Origin: Sporosarcina sp. FSL W8-0480
Lineage (GTDB): Bacteria > Bacillota > Bacilli > Bacillales_A > Planococcaceae
Assembly: GCF_037963765.1 (NCBI RefSeq)
Contig: NZ_CP150166.1
Coordinates: forward strand, 3,185,598-3,249,597
Direction of reading: 5' to 3'
Length of the DNA stretch: 64,000 bases
In this document: in pieces, positions 35,147 to 44,070 of the stretch
How positions within the stretch are numbered: position 1 is the first letter of the stretch
Layout: the number at the start of each line of letters is the position of its first letter
Made by a program: the position numbers and the translations under genes
Notes under the pieces: model-generated
The model's database searches: none
What the model was told of the DNA's origin: nothing
What the model saw: only the letters and a program-made list of their open reading frames with translations

Positions 35147-36727
35147 ATGCACATGACAGTAGAACGTGTTTCTTATTTGCATGAGCGTAAAATAGATGAG
35201 TTAATGCACACAATCAGACATTCCTTTCGCCCGGATATTCATAGCGAGGCCCAGATCATCAGGAAGGCGATTTCCATTGTCCGAAGGGGGACTTTCCTAA
35301 GCACATGGTGCGAGAGTGATGGTTCGGCAATGGAGGCAACACTTGTCGATGACGGTGAAGCGATTGATGTGAAGATTGCCTTTCCTGAGACGGAATTGAC
35401 TTGCTCGTGCGAGGAGAGCGAATGGTGTGAGCATAAAATTTCGATTGTCTTTTATCTGTATTCCCGGTTCCAGTCGTTAACGGAATGGCAGCATGATTGG
35501 CAACGAAGAGAGGTAGAGCAAATGGCACTATCCATTTCAGAACGTACGCCGAAGGCATGGAACAGTGCATTATATCGATTAACAAAGCCACTACGTGAGA
35601 TGGACTCTAATGAAAGTCCGAATGTGTTCATTCATGAAGCTTCGTTGTTGGATCAAAAAGTAATTCCCCTATCCCCTTTTGAGTATGAATGGAAGCCATT
35701 ATTTGAACTTTTCTACCGTATGCATTTAATAGATTCCGCATGGGAATATCTTCGGATGCAATTGGAGGAAATAAACCATTTCACGTACCGGCAGTGGCAG
35801 GTGCAGACGTGGCTCAACGAACAAATCAGTAAATTGCGGAGCCAGGTCCAAGCGTTAGGAAGAAATCCTCGGCCATTTGAGACGGATGCTTTTTATGATG
35901 CTTTGAAGATTGACTTCCCTGGATTGGTTTTAGGGCATAAAGGACTTTTCGAGGCACGTCTTGATATCTATTCAATACTGTGGGACTTTTTGTATCGCGA
36001 TCAAACTTCGAAGGAGAAGGAACTCGCTTCTTTGCGTGAACATGATTCAGCGGATGCTCCGTTTTTTGCCGCTTACTTCTATTTAACGCAAGGAGACGAT
36101 GAATCACTAAAAATCGTTGCGGAAAAAGCGGGCGGAGAACTGTTGGACCATTGGCTTCCGTTAGCCGATAAAGCGGCGGAAATGGAAGAGTATGAAGCTC
36201 TGTCCATTATCATGAATACGATTTTCCCACATATTAGCTCCTTTTTTAAATCCATCAAGAATTCGAATGAAGGCTATCATTTTATACGTAAAATTGACGG
36301 TTTGTTAGAAGAGGCCGCCTTTACCGAAGAAAAGCGGGAAGAACTGTTCATGCTTTATGGTTCAGCGGGCGTGGACACATTCGGCGACTTTCTGATTGAG
36401 CGGAAACGATTTGCTGAATGGGCAGCGCTGATGCATCGATTCAATGTTCCATATGATGGGATTGACCCCAATACGTTGAAATTTGTTCTATCAAATGATT
36501 CTGCAGCTGTCATGCCGTTGCTTCATACGTATGCGATGCGGTTCATCGAGGAGAAGAACCGTCATAGCTACCGCCGCGCCGTACGATTGTTCAAGAATAT
36601 GAAGGCAGGCGCGAAAAAGAGCGGAAAAGCCGATTTCTGGAATCGGTATATCGACACGGTTCGCGAGCAGTTTAAAAGGCTCCGTGCGCTATCCGAAGAA
36701 ATGGAAAAGGGGAACTTGAATCTATGA
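35147..36727 (+). CDS. ywqB: SWIM zinc-finger protein (YwqB-like)
   Basis: 526 aa. A SWIM motif of CxCxnCxH form (LTCSCEESEWCEHK) lies at about residues 84-97. The remainder is helical and rich in charged residues, without other recognised domains. In Bacillus, YwqB sits directly before the SNF2-type helicase YwqA as here, and the stop/start overlap (ATGA at 36724) predicts coupled translation and a shared complex. Start ATG 35147 follows AGGGAGTGAG. Role possibly DNA or protein targeting for the helicase (inference). Confidence 0.85.
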   Translation: MHMTVERVSYLHERKIDELMHTIRHSFRPDIHSEAQIIRKAISIVRRGTFLSTWCESDGSAMEATLVDDGEAIDVKIAFPETELTCSCEESEWCEHKISIVFYLYSRFQSLTEWQHDWQRREVEQMALSISERTPKAWNSALYRLTKPLREMDSNESPNVFIHEASLLDQKVIPLSPFEYEWKPLFELFYRMHLIDSAWEYLRMQLEEINHFTYRQWQVQTWLNEQISKLRSQVQALGRNPRPFETDAFYDALKIDFPGLVLGHKGLFEARLDIYSILWDFLYRDQTSKEKELASLREHDSADAPFFAAYFYLTQGDDESLKIVAEKAGGELLDHWLPLADKAAEMEEYEALSIIMNTIFPHISSFFKSIKNSNEGYHFIRKIDGLLEEAAFTEEKREELFMLYGSAGVDTFGDFLIERKRFAEWAALMHRFNVPYDGIDPNTLKFVLSNDSAAVMPLLHTYAMRFIEEKNRHSYRRAVRLFKNMKAGAKKSGKADFWNRYIDTVREQFKRLRALSEEMEKGNLNL

Positions 36728-39468
36728 CGAAAAAAGATACTTTGAATCTTCATTTTGAGTTGTCGATCAATCGAAATGAACTTGGCAGTTATACGGTTTC
36801 CGCTACGGACTCTTTGGGATTCCATATTGATGCAGATAGGCTTTCTTCCTTTCTGTTCTTCAATAATGAACAAGCCTTATACGGCATGTTGGCAGTGACG
36901 GATGAAAAAGGCGTTCATTTGAATACGAATGATTTTATTCAAGTTTTTTCGGGCAAGACGCATCCTTTTGCAACGTTCGGTGGGTCATCGGCTGAGGATG
37001 AAGACCATTTGGCTGCGTTGCGCGAGGCTGCGGGTATTTTGTCCGAGTCGGATTTCTGGCATCATGTGGCGATGGACGCAGGGAAAATCCGATTTGACGA
37101 GGATAAGCTAAACCTTTCTGCTTTTACATCGATGATTTTGCATGATGCGATTCGAGAAAAAATCGAGGCTTCGGGATTGCGTTTCGAACAGTTGCCTACG
37201 CTGTTGCCACATCTACGCAAGTTTGGGTGGCCGGGTGAATCGGTTTCGAACATGCCGGTGCGTGTCGCTTTCCGTTTGACGGAGCCGGACGCGGAAACGG
37301 ATACGGAGTGGTTGTTAGAAACGGTTGTCGTAAGTGAACGCGGAGCGCATTGGACGCCTGCCGTTCGGAAAATGAATGCAGAAGTCGCTGATGCATTGCC
37401 TGCCAAGTGGAAAGAGTATGCCGACGAAATTTTAAAGAAGCAGTCCGAGATGGTGTCTTTCCTGCGTTCCATAGAGGTGGAGCCGGGCAACCGCTTTTTA
37501 TCGATGCCAATGTCTGATCCCGAGGTTCGGGTCTTCATCCAGGAAGATTTGCCGATTTTTCAGTCTTTCGGTTTTCCAGTCATCCTCCCTGCTTGGTTGA
37601 AGTCAGTGACGGAGACAAGGATGCGTGTCCGGACGAGCGCGAGTGTGCAGTCATATCGTGCTGCTGCTAATTTGGATGAAGTTCTTTCATTTGATTGGAA
37701 CTTTTCCCTTGCCGGCAAGGAAATTGATAAGGATTCATTCCAAAAGTTGGTCGACGAGAATCGTGAGTATATCCGTTCCGGTGATGAATGGTTCCATATT
37801 GATCCACTCTGGCTGAAGCGGATCCGCGAGTTGATGGAACAGGCGGATGCTGGTGAGTGGACGGTGAAGGATCTGTTGTTCCAGGAGATTCCTGAAGAGA
37901 TTATCCCGATCGATGAAGATGAGGAATCGGACGACCCCCTTCTTGCGTTTTCGATGAAGCAGTCATTGCGTGATTATGTCGATATGATTTCGAATAAACA
38001 TGGGCTGCCTGATGCGGGAGTGCCTGATAGTTTAAATGCAGAGCTTCGTCCGTATCAAATTGAAGGCTATAATTGGCTTGTTTTCATGCGTGAGTATCAT
38101 TTCGGCGCGTGTTTGGCGGATGATATGGGACTTGGGAAAACGATTCAGCTCATTACTTATTTATTGAATGTGCATGCCCGTCCTGAAACGGTTGCTCCTT
38201 CGTTGATCATTTGCCCGACGAGTGTTTTAGGGAACTGGCAGAAGGAAATCGAGCGGTTTGCGCCAACTCTAAATGTCCATACGCATTATGGTCCGTCACG
38301 GGCTAAGGATGAAGAGTTTGAGAAGCTTGTTGCTGAACGAAAACCGGATGTCATTTTGACGACATACGGGACAGTGACCCAGGATGATGAGACACTTGGC
38401 GGAACTGTGTTTGCGAGCATTACACTTGATGAGGCACAGAATATCAAGAATATGCAAACGAAGCAGTCTCGAGCGATACGTAAATTGCATGGTGACCATC
38501 AGATTGCGTTGACGGGTACGCCAATCGAAAACCGTTTATCCGAGCTTTGGGCGATCTTTGATTTTATCCATAAAGGGTATTTCGGTAGTTTCCGGACGTT
38601 CACTGAACAGTTCATCATTCCGATTGAACGGGATGATGCGGAGCTTGAGAAACGGAAACTACGTGCGAAGATTAGGCCGTTTTTATTGCGCAGGACGAAA
38701 AACGATCCTGATTTGCAGTTGAATCTTCCGAAGAAGCTTGAGCAGAATGAGTATTGTCCACTTACTACTGAGCAGGCGGCGCTTTACGAAAGTTTCATAG
38801 AGGATACGAAGTTCAAGCTTGACACGTTGTCGGGCTTTGAACGGAAAGGGTTGATTTTGAAGATGTTAAGCCGCTTGAAGCAGCTTTGCAATCACCCTTC
38901 CCTTTTCCTGAAGGAACCGAATGCCCCTGCCGCTCAGATGTTGGAGCGGTCGGTGAAGCTGAATCGAATTGTGTCGATGGCCGCGGATATTGCCGCCAAT
39001 GGCGAACAATGCCTCATTTTTACGCAGTATATCGGAATGGGACAATTGATCCGCCAATGTCTGAGCGAGTTGCATGATATTGATGTCCCTTTCTTGTCAG
39101 GCAGTATGCCGAAAGGGCAACGGGATCATTTAGTTGAGGCGTTCCAGGCCGGTGAATTCCCGATTTTCATCCTTTCATTGAAAGCGGGCGGCACTGGATT
39201 GAACTTGACGGGTGCGAATCATGTGTTGCATGCGGATCGCTGGTGGAATCCGGCTGTTGAAAATCAGGCGACTGACCGGGCTTACAGGATCGGCCAGACG
39301 AAGTTTGTCCATGTCCATAAGTTTGTGACTGTTGGAACGATCGAAGAGAAGATCGATAAAATGCTCGCGGAGAAAGCGGCTCTTTCTGCAGATTTGATCC
39401 AATCGAGTCAATGGCTCACGGAATTGTCCGATACGGAATTGGATGATTTGCTGTCTTTTGAACGGTAA
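36724..39468 (+). CDS. ywqA: SNF2-family DNA translocase/helicase (YwqA-like)
   Basis: 914 aa. An N-terminal region of about 430 residues (SNF2_assoc type) precedes the ATPase: motif I DDMGLGKTIQ (about 470), Ia CPTSVLG, motif II LDEAQN, motif III LTGTPIENRLSELW, and the C-terminal helicase half with LSLKAGGTGLNLTGA and QATDRAYRIGQ. Complete. SNF2 enzymes translocate on double-stranded DNA and remodel DNA-protein complexes; YwqA's target in Bacillus is not defined. Second gene of the SWIM-SNF2 operon, with a terminator directly after it. Confidence 0.93.
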   Translation: MTKKDTLNLHFELSINRNELGSYTVSATDSLGFHIDADRLSSFLFFNNEQALYGMLAVTDEKGVHLNTNDFIQVFSGKTHPFATFGGSSAEDEDHLAALREAAGILSESDFWHHVAMDAGKIRFDEDKLNLSAFTSMILHDAIREKIEASGLRFEQLPTLLPHLRKFGWPGESVSNMPVRVAFRLTEPDAETDTEWLLETVVVSERGAHWTPAVRKMNAEVADALPAKWKEYADEILKKQSEMVSFLRSIEVEPGNRFLSMPMSDPEVRVFIQEDLPIFQSFGFPVILPAWLKSVTETRMRVRTSASVQSYRAAANLDEVLSFDWNFSLAGKEIDKDSFQKLVDENREYIRSGDEWFHIDPLWLKRIRELMEQADAGEWTVKDLLFQEIPEEIIPIDEDEESDDPLLAFSMKQSLRDYVDMISNKHGLPDAGVPDSLNAELRPYQIEGYNWLVFMREYHFGACLADDMGLGKTIQLITYLLNVHARPETVAPSLIICPTSVLGNWQKEIERFAPTLNVHTHYGPSRAKDEEFEKLVAERKPDVILTTYGTVTQDDETLGGTVFASITLDEAQNIKNMQTKQSRAIRKLHGDHQIALTGTPIENRLSELWAIFDFIHKGYFGSFRTFTEQFIIPIERDDAELEKRKLRAKIRPFLLRRTKNDPDLQLNLPKKLEQNEYCPLTTEQAALYESFIEDTKFKLDTLSGFERKGLILKMLSRLKQLCNHPSLFLKEPNAPAAQMLERSVKLNRIVSMAADIAANGEQCLIFTQYIGMGQLIRQCLSELHDIDVPFLSGSMPKGQRDHLVEAFQAGEFPIFILSLKAGGTGLNLTGANHVLHADRWWNPAVENQATDRAYRIGQTKFVHVHKFVTVGTIEEKIDKMLAEKAALSADLIQSSQWLTELSDTELDDLLSFER

Positions 39469-39473
39469 TTTGG

Positions 39474-39506
39474 TGCCCTAATTCTTTCGGGAATTAGGGC
39501 TTTTTA
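39474..39506 (+). terminator. Terminator of the SWIM-SNF2 operon
   Basis: GCCCTAATTC-TTTCG-GGAATTAGGGC followed by TTTTTAT, 5 bp after the SNF2 stop. Confidence 0.9.
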
Positions 39507-39662
39507 TATCCTCATTTTTGGTTGCCGATTATGTAAGGATACGACTTTTCCAAGTTGTTTCGATTCGATATCCAACATGCGTTCATTCAGAATTGCAAGG
39601 ATGCGGATCAGTTCCCCGACTTGCATTTCGAGTCGAATGATTTTTCTTTCCATCTGTTCCAT
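39504..39662 (-). CDS. Small coiled-coil protein, 52 aa
   Basis: ATG 39662 with AAAGGAGG 9 nt upstream. The sequence (MEQMERKIIRLEMQVGELIRIL...) has heptad-spaced Ile/Leu over about residues 8-35, a coiled coil, then a basic tail. A longer in-frame reading (start 39809, 101 aa) would add a Pro/Arg-rich stretch, but it lacks a site of its own. Not recognised. Ends against the SNF2 terminator, convergent. Confidence 0.5.
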   Translation of the reverse strand: MEQMERKIIRLEMQVGELIRILAILNERMLDIESKQLGKVVSLHNRQPKMRI

Positions 39663-39681
39663 TTCGCGTTGCCTCCTTTTA

Positions 39682-39828
39682 TTAGAATACGGCGGGAGCG
39701 GTCCCCGCCGCTTTTTGGTCGGCCGGATCATCGTGGCCATTGCAGCAAGCATTCCTTCGTGGAAGGTAATGCTTCCCCTTTGGATATGGACGGATCCCCA
39801 CCCATCCATTATCCAATATTTCTTTCAT
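39682..39828 (-). CDS. Possible small ORF, 48 aa
   Basis: ATG 39828 with GAGGT 7 nt upstream; it reads MKEILDNGWVGIRPY... and stops at 39682, 1 bp before the ribosome binding site of the 52-aa coiled-coil ORF. The stop-site-start order supports a two-gene operon. Composition of the second half (Ala/Pro/Asp) is unconvincing, and a frameshift relation to the longer 101-aa frame cannot be excluded. Confidence 0.35.
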   Translation of the reverse strand: MKEILDNGWVGIRPYPKGKHYLPRRNACCNGHDDPADQKAAGTAPAVF

Positions 39829-39928
39829 CTTTTTTACCTCATAGATATTCTCATTCCACTATTTAGTTTTGAGTACAGCTTCGTTTCGCTTTCTTACCAT
39901 CCCTCCCCATATGTATCGTCCCGATTGG

Positions 39929-40384
39929 TTAATAAATCGGCAAGCCGTCTTTCTCCTCCTGCGGCAAATGAAACTTCGACTTTACGTTTTCCTGCTCACT
40001 ATTGCCTTCACTGCTTTGTTGCTGCACATTGGATTCAGGCTCATCGTACAGGTTTTCGCTGCTCCTACGTTTTGTAGAAAGGAATTTAATTTCTTCACCG
40101 ATCACTTCCGTTACAAACACTCGGCTTCTGTCTTCCCTTTCGTACGTTCTCGATTGGATACGCCCTCCGACCCCAATTAAGGATCCCTTTCCACAATGCT
40201 TCGCCGTATTTTCCGCAGTTTTCCCCCAAGCCGTGCAAAGGATGAAATCTGCTTCCACTTCGCCATGCTGGTTTTTAAATTTACGGTTCACGGCAAGGAC
40301 GAAGCTCGTTTGCAGCCTTCCTTCCGACAACCTTCTTAAAATCGGATCCTTCGTAATTCGCCCTACAAGTGCAACCTGATTCAC
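39929..40384 (-). CDS. ssbB: Single-stranded DNA-binding protein SsbB
   Basis: 151 aa from GTG 40384, which has GGGAGGG 6 nt upstream and begins NQVALVGRITKDP; an ATG 18 bp earlier lacks spacing. OB-fold core (1-105) with FVLAVNR, DFILCTAWGKTAENTA and KGSLIGVGGRIQSRTYE, close to Bacillus YwpH/SsbB, which binds incoming single strands during competence. The Glu/Gln-rich tail (110-151) ends without the classical acidic tip, as in SsbB. Flanked by ywpF, as in Bacillus. Confidence 0.88.
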   Translation of the reverse strand: MNQVALVGRITKDPILRRLSEGRLQTSFVLAVNRKFKNQHGEVEADFILCTAWGKTAENTAKHCGKGSLIGVGGRIQSRTYEREDRSRVFVTEVIGEEIKFLSTKRRSSENLYDEPESNVQQQSSEGNSEQENVKSKFHLPQEEKDGLPIY

Positions 40385-40649
40385 TGTTTTCCCTCCCTTC
40401 ATCTCGTGATGCCCTTATCATACAAAGCGGGTGATCATTCTGACAAATCGACAAAAATGAGTTTTGGGGGATAAATTATGCAATTTTCATGTGCTTTTCG
40501 AGGTGAATTTACACCCTTTTATTGCCAAATGCGATAGCCTCGCAGTTTGTAAGTTTTCATTTTTCCGTGATAATTCGAGTTTGGCATGTTTTTAAAGTTT
40601 TTTTCTGCTGTATGGTATACTGGAGCAAAAAGTGAGGCGGGTGGCGCGT

Positions 40650-41090
40650 TTGAAGACTTTTAAAATGTTATCTGTCGGTGTTTTGATTGACGATAAAATA
40701 CAAGATTTTCCGTTGGTTGATGGGATTATTATTAATCAAGAAAATAGTCATCGAATGTGGATTCTTGAGATGTTCATCGATAGCCAGCATCAGGAGCTGT
40801 TCGAGGGTTGGAAGGAATCTGGCGAAGTTTTGGATACAAGTGTCGTCATCTCCTATCCCGAAAATGAACCTGCGGGATTCCGTGTGGCGGTGGATACTGT
40901 TCAACAAATCGGGGACAATATTTCCGTTTTGCTGAAAGGTCGTTTGAAGCGGGCTCGCACTCAGTATGCGGAGCATTTATTGGAAGAGTTGATCACTGAA
41001 GGGTTGAGCGGTGAGGATTTGTTAAGGCGATTTGAGTCGGATATGCGGGAGAGGCCAAGGTTGAAGAAGGATCGGGAGAAGGGGGATTGA
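40650..41090 (+). CDS. ywpF: YwpF-family protein
   Basis: 146 aa from TTG 40650 (KTFKMLSVGVLIDD...), with GAGGCGGGTGG just upstream; a GTG at 40632 gives six extra residues and is less likely. The block IINQENSHRMWILEMFID and the location next to ssbB match Bacillus YwpF, a protein of unknown function. Divergent from ssbB; array B2 follows directly after the stop. Confidence 0.8.
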   Translation: MKTFKMLSVGVLIDDKIQDFPLVDGIIINQENSHRMWILEMFIDSQHQELFEGWKESGEVLDTSVVISYPENEPAGFRVAVDTVQQIGDNISVLLKGRLKRARTQYAEHLLEELITEGLSGEDLLRRFESDMRERPRLKKDREKGD

Positions 41091-41107
41091 GGTAGGGTGT
41101 GAGGGGG

Positions 41108-41446
41108 CATTGAGCGCGGGGGCATGGTTGTTGGGCGCGGGCGGAGGTTCTTGAGCGCGGGCGGAGGTTCTTGAGCGCTTGCGGAGGTTCTTGAGCGCGG
41201 AGGCATGGTTCTTGAGCGCGGGTGGAGGTTCTTGAGCGCGGACGGAGGTTGTTGAGCGCTTGCGGAGATTCTTGAGCGCGAGCGGTGGTTGTTGAGCGCT
41301 TGCGGAGGTTCTTGAGCGCTTGCGAGGATTCTTGAGCGCCGGCGGAGATTCTTGAGCGCGTGGGGAGATTCTTGAGCGCTTGCGAGGATTCTTGAGCGCC
41401 GGCAGAGACTCTTGAGCGCGGAGACATGGTTCTTGAGCGCCGCGCG
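41108..41446 (+). repeat. Family B tandem array B2 (17 units, 20-21 bp)
   Basis: TTCTTGAGCGC cores at 20-bp steps with two 21-bp steps. Spacers GGGCGGAGG, TTGCGGAGG, TTGCGAGGA and others. It fills the whole gap between ywpF and the lipoprotein terminator. Overlapping minus-strand open frames of 144 and 166 codons are repeat artefacts. Confidence 0.92.
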
Positions 41447-41462
41447 ACTTACATCAATCAAT

Positions 41463-41494
41463 CAAAAAACCGCCAATAAATTGGCGGTTTTTCT
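41463..41494 (-). terminator. Terminator of the small lipoprotein gene
   Basis: AAAAACCGCCAA-TAAA-TTGGCGGTTTTT; long stem, bidirectional. Confidence 0.85.
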
Positions 41495-41507
41495 TTGTGG
41501 CTTGTGG

Positions 41508-41819
41508 TTAGCGGTTGTTATTTCTGTCGCGATTCATGGTGCCATTGTTCGGTGATGTTGTGCCATCGCCGTTCATGTCTCCGTTGATACGGTTATCATC
41601 ATTAATGATTCCGTTGTCATTCACACCGTTGTTTACACCGTTGCCGTTGTCGATGCCGTCCAAGTCTGGTCCGGCACCGTTATTGACTCTTGGTGTTAAA
41701 TCTCGTGTATCGCGGTCCAGGGTTTCCATCGGCGTTTCGTTGTTGTTTGGAACGTTGTTGTTACACGCAGTTAGGATTAATCCGGATACGAGTACGAACG
41801 GTATCGCTTTTTTGTACAT
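41508..41819 (-). CDS. Small Asn/Asp-rich lipoprotein
   Basis: 103 aa from ATG 41819 (MYKKAIPFVLVSG), 8 nt after AAGGAGGG. Signal peptide with lipobox LTAC, so the mature protein starts at Cys19 and is lipid-anchored. The mature part is low complexity, rich in Asn, Asp and Gly (NNN, DNGNGVNNGVND). Function not recognised. It ends the fabZ-proximal minus-strand cluster; terminator at 41463. Confidence 0.75.
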   Translation of the reverse strand: MYKKAIPFVLVSGLILTACNNNVPNNNETPMETLDRDTRDLTPRVNNGAGPDLDGIDNGNGVNNGVNDNGIINDDNRINGDMNGDGTTSPNNGTMNRDRNNNR

Positions 41820-41909
41820 GTACAATTCCCTCCTTTCCACAAGCCTCTATCATACAAATCGTATGATACTTGTAGGTTGGCTCAAAAGGAGGGAACTATC
41901 CATACTTTT

Positions 41910-42296
41910 TTATTGATTTTCCATTCGTTCCTTCAGCACTGATTCAACGTAGGCCGCTTCTGCTTTGCAGTGATAGTTCAAGTAGATGTCGAGCTTTTCC
42001 TGCAGCATCTGGATGTTTGCAACTTGTTCCTCAGATGGCGGTTCGCTCAGAATGCGTTGAATGACTTCGTTGATTCGCTGGGCGAGGTCTTCGTGGAAAG
42101 CGGGATTGTTTTTCATTTTATCGGGAATTTTTGAGTACCACAGCGCTTTTGTGGTGATGTATTCCCGCCATGTTTTGATGAATTCCTCGATGTCGTATTC
42201 ATCTTCATCCCAGTTGATGCTTGTCATATATTGCTCGAATGTTTGCGTGATGGAACGCGTGATGCTGCTTTTTATATTTGGAGAAAGATCTTTCAT
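41910..42296 (-). CDS. Conserved-looking hypothetical helical protein
   Basis: 128 aa, soluble, predicted all-helical, acidic; blocks INWDEDEYDIEEFIKTWREY and PAFHEDLAQRINEVIQRIL. I do not recognise the family. The ATG follows AGGAGGTACC at good spacing, so it is clearly a gene. 56 bp downstream of fabZ, same strand. Confidence 0.7.
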   Translation of the reverse strand: MKDLSPNIKSSITRSITQTFEQYMTSINWDEDEYDIEEFIKTWREYITTKALWYSKIPDKMKNNPAFHEDLAQRINEVIQRILSEPPSEEQVANIQMLQEKLDIYLNYHCKAEAAYVESVLKERMENQ

Positions 42297-42352
42297 GAAT
42301 TTTGGTACCTCCTACAATATATCGTGCATGAATAATACGCTTTTGCACATTC

Positions 42353-42796
42353 TTAATTCGATTCGCTTGCAGCTGGCCCAAGGGCAAATGTGATCTCCGT
42401 TTCGCAGGCGACTTCGCCATCTACGGTTGCAACCGCTTTCCCTTTTCCAATTGTGCCGCGCATTCTTGTGATTTCTACCTCGAGTTTCAATGTGTCGCCT
42501 GGAACAACTTGTCGTTTGAAGCGGCAGTTATCTATACCCGCAAAGAACGCCAGTCTACCCCGGTTTTCTTCTTTTTGCAACATTGCTACCGCACCTACTT
42601 GCGCAAGCGCTTCGACAATTAGCACCCCAGGCATGACTGGATATCCTGGAAAATGGCCGTTAAAATAATCTTCATTTATCGTAACATTTTTCAAGCCCAC
42701 TGCTCGTTTCCCTTCGTCAATCTCAGTGATCCTGTCAACAAGAAGGAATGGGTAACGATGTGGAATTATTTTTTGAATCTGTTCTGCTGTTAGCAT
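42353..42796 (-). CDS. fabZ: 3-hydroxyacyl-[acyl-carrier-protein] dehydratase FabZ
   Basis: 147 aa, hot-dog fold. [11 protein letters not shown] at the N-terminus and the central helix [20 protein letters not shown] with the catalytic His and Glu. It dehydrates 3-hydroxyacyl-ACP in type II fatty acid synthesis. Same order as Bacillus (mbl, flhO, flhP, ywpB/fabZ). GGAGGT precedes the ATG. Confidence 0.96.
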   Translation of the reverse strand: MLTAEQIQKIIPHRYPFLLVDRITEIDEGKRAVGLKNVTINEDYFNGHFPGYPVMPGVLIVEALAQVGAVAMLQKEENRGRLAFFAGIDNCRFKRQVVPGDTLKLEVEITRMRGTIGKGKAVATVDGEVACETEITFALGPAASESN

Positions 42797-42842
42797 AACC
42801 TTCCACCTCCGTAAGTATGTATATTTTTTTAAAAATGAAAAG

Positions 42843-42872
42843 AAAACGAAAGAGCCTTTACGACTCTTTCCC
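42843..42872 (-). terminator. Terminator overlapping the EpuA-family stop
   Basis: GAAAGAG and CTCTTTC with a 9-nt loop, followed by GTTTTCTTTT on the minus strand. Confidence 0.55.
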
Positions 42873-43187
42873 TTTTATGATGTCGATTATGTGGATCCAT
42901 GTCTCTTTCTTAAGCGCATCGTCCGGATTGCCGTCGCCAATGTAGCCGTAGCCGATTGTCGTGCCAAGGGCTACTGCTCCTCCTAATAACAGGAGGACGA
43001 GTATGATTCGAAGCCAAATCGGAATGATCCGGACTTGTACCCAAACTCTTCCCTTTGCACTTGGCTCCTCTTTTTCGGGTTTCCGCTTCCTTTGCTGATT
43101 ACGCTCCGAACGGGATGCGATGGCTTCCTGTTCCGCATTATCTGTCGTATGGTCCCCAACGGGATTTTTTTGCTTTTCATCTATCAT
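42858..43187 (-). CDS. EpuA-family small membrane protein (annotated elsewhere as RNA polymerase subunit beta)
   Basis: 109 aa. A charged, basic N-terminal half (about 1-50) is followed by one membrane helix (about 56-78, [18 protein letters not shown]) and the family block [14 protein letters not shown], then a short tail ending [13 protein letters not shown]. Matches the small EpuA family (PF11772) often mislabelled as a polymerase beta subunit. 19 bp after flhP on the same strand, so probably co-transcribed. Function not defined. Confidence 0.8.
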   Translation of the reverse strand: MIDEKQKNPVGDHTTDNAEQEAIASRSERNQQRKRKPEKEEPSAKGRVWVQVRIIPIWLRIILVLLLLGGAVALGTTIGYGYIGDGNPDDALKKETWIHIIDIIKGKES

Positions 43188-43206
43188 ATCGAATTCTCCC
43201 TAACGC

Positions 43207-44043
43207 TTATCGAATGTTATTGATCAAACCTAACATTTGATCTGCAAGCGTGACTGTCCGTGCGTTGAATTGATAAGAACGTTGTACACTAATGAGGTCC
43301 GTCATCTCTTTTTGGAGATTCACATTGGATGCTTCAAGTTGTCCATTCTCCATCCTGATTTGACTTCGATTCTCGCCAATCAATTCAGTTAGGATGTCCT
43401 CAGGATTCACGCCTAATTCATCCATATTATCAGGAAGTGAGAATAATGTCGCGGATAAGCGATTCATCAAGTTTGGACGTTCAAACTTCGTGATGCCTAA
43501 TTGGTATTGCCGAATCGTCTCATCCTTATCCGTTACTTGAAGAACTCCTTCCGGAAGCAAGGTGTAATTTTGTACATTCTCCGCGAAAACTATCGGTTCT
43601 CCCGCACTATTCGCAATCGCCAAGCCATCCCCATTGACAAGCATGAGGTTGCCGCCTTCAACCGGTGTAACAAAGAAACTCCCTTGACGCGTGTAAACCG
43701 TCTGTTCACCATTTTCGGTTGGTCTAATGAGATTGAAGTACTGTTTTGGTGTCGTCAATGCAAAGTCGAGTTCCCGTCCTGTCGTCTGCAATGTGCCGAC
43801 GGTAGTGTTCATTTGTACGGATCCTAACATTGCACCGACGCCATAGCGTATTCCAGCCGGTGATTGGCGTGGTGCCGTATCGCCCTTGTCATTATTGAAT
43901 TGTTGGTAGAGCAATTCCTGGAAATTGGCTGCACCGGACTTGTATCCATGAGTCGATGAATTCGCAAGGTTGTTTCCGATTATGTCGATTTGGCTCTGTA
44001 ATTGATTCATCGTATTTACTGCTGTTGCCATCGATCGTATCAT
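43207..44043 (-). CDS. flhP: Flagellar basal-body rod-type protein FlhP
   Basis: 278 aa. N-terminal rod motif (MIRSMATAVNTMNQLQSQIDIIGNNLANSS, ANSSTHGYK), central beta domain, and C-terminal flg_bbr helix (EASNVNLQKEMTDLI...NARTVTLADQML). Bacillus FlhO and FlhP form the distal rod. In tandem with flhO, 27 bp apart; same gene order as Bacillus after mbl. Confidence 0.93.
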   Translation of the reverse strand: MIRSMATAVNTMNQLQSQIDIIGNNLANSSTHGYKSGAANFQELLYQQFNNDKGDTAPRQSPAGIRYGVGAMLGSVQMNTTVGTLQTTGRELDFALTTPKQYFNLIRPTENGEQTVYTRQGSFFVTPVEGGNLMLVNGDGLAIANSAGEPIVFAENVQNYTLLPEGVLQVTDKDETIRQYQLGITKFERPNLMNRLSATLFSLPDNMDELGVNPEDILTELIGENRSQIRMENGQLEASNVNLQKEMTDLISVQRSYQFNARTVTLADQMLGLINNIR

Positions 44044-44070
44044 TCGTTCCCGCTCCTTTTACGTCGTGTC

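Noticed and set aside
40961..41461. Minus-strand ORFs of 144 and 166 codons over array B2
   Set aside because: Serine/arginine/alanine-rich repeats generated by family B units; one overlaps the end of ywpF antisense.
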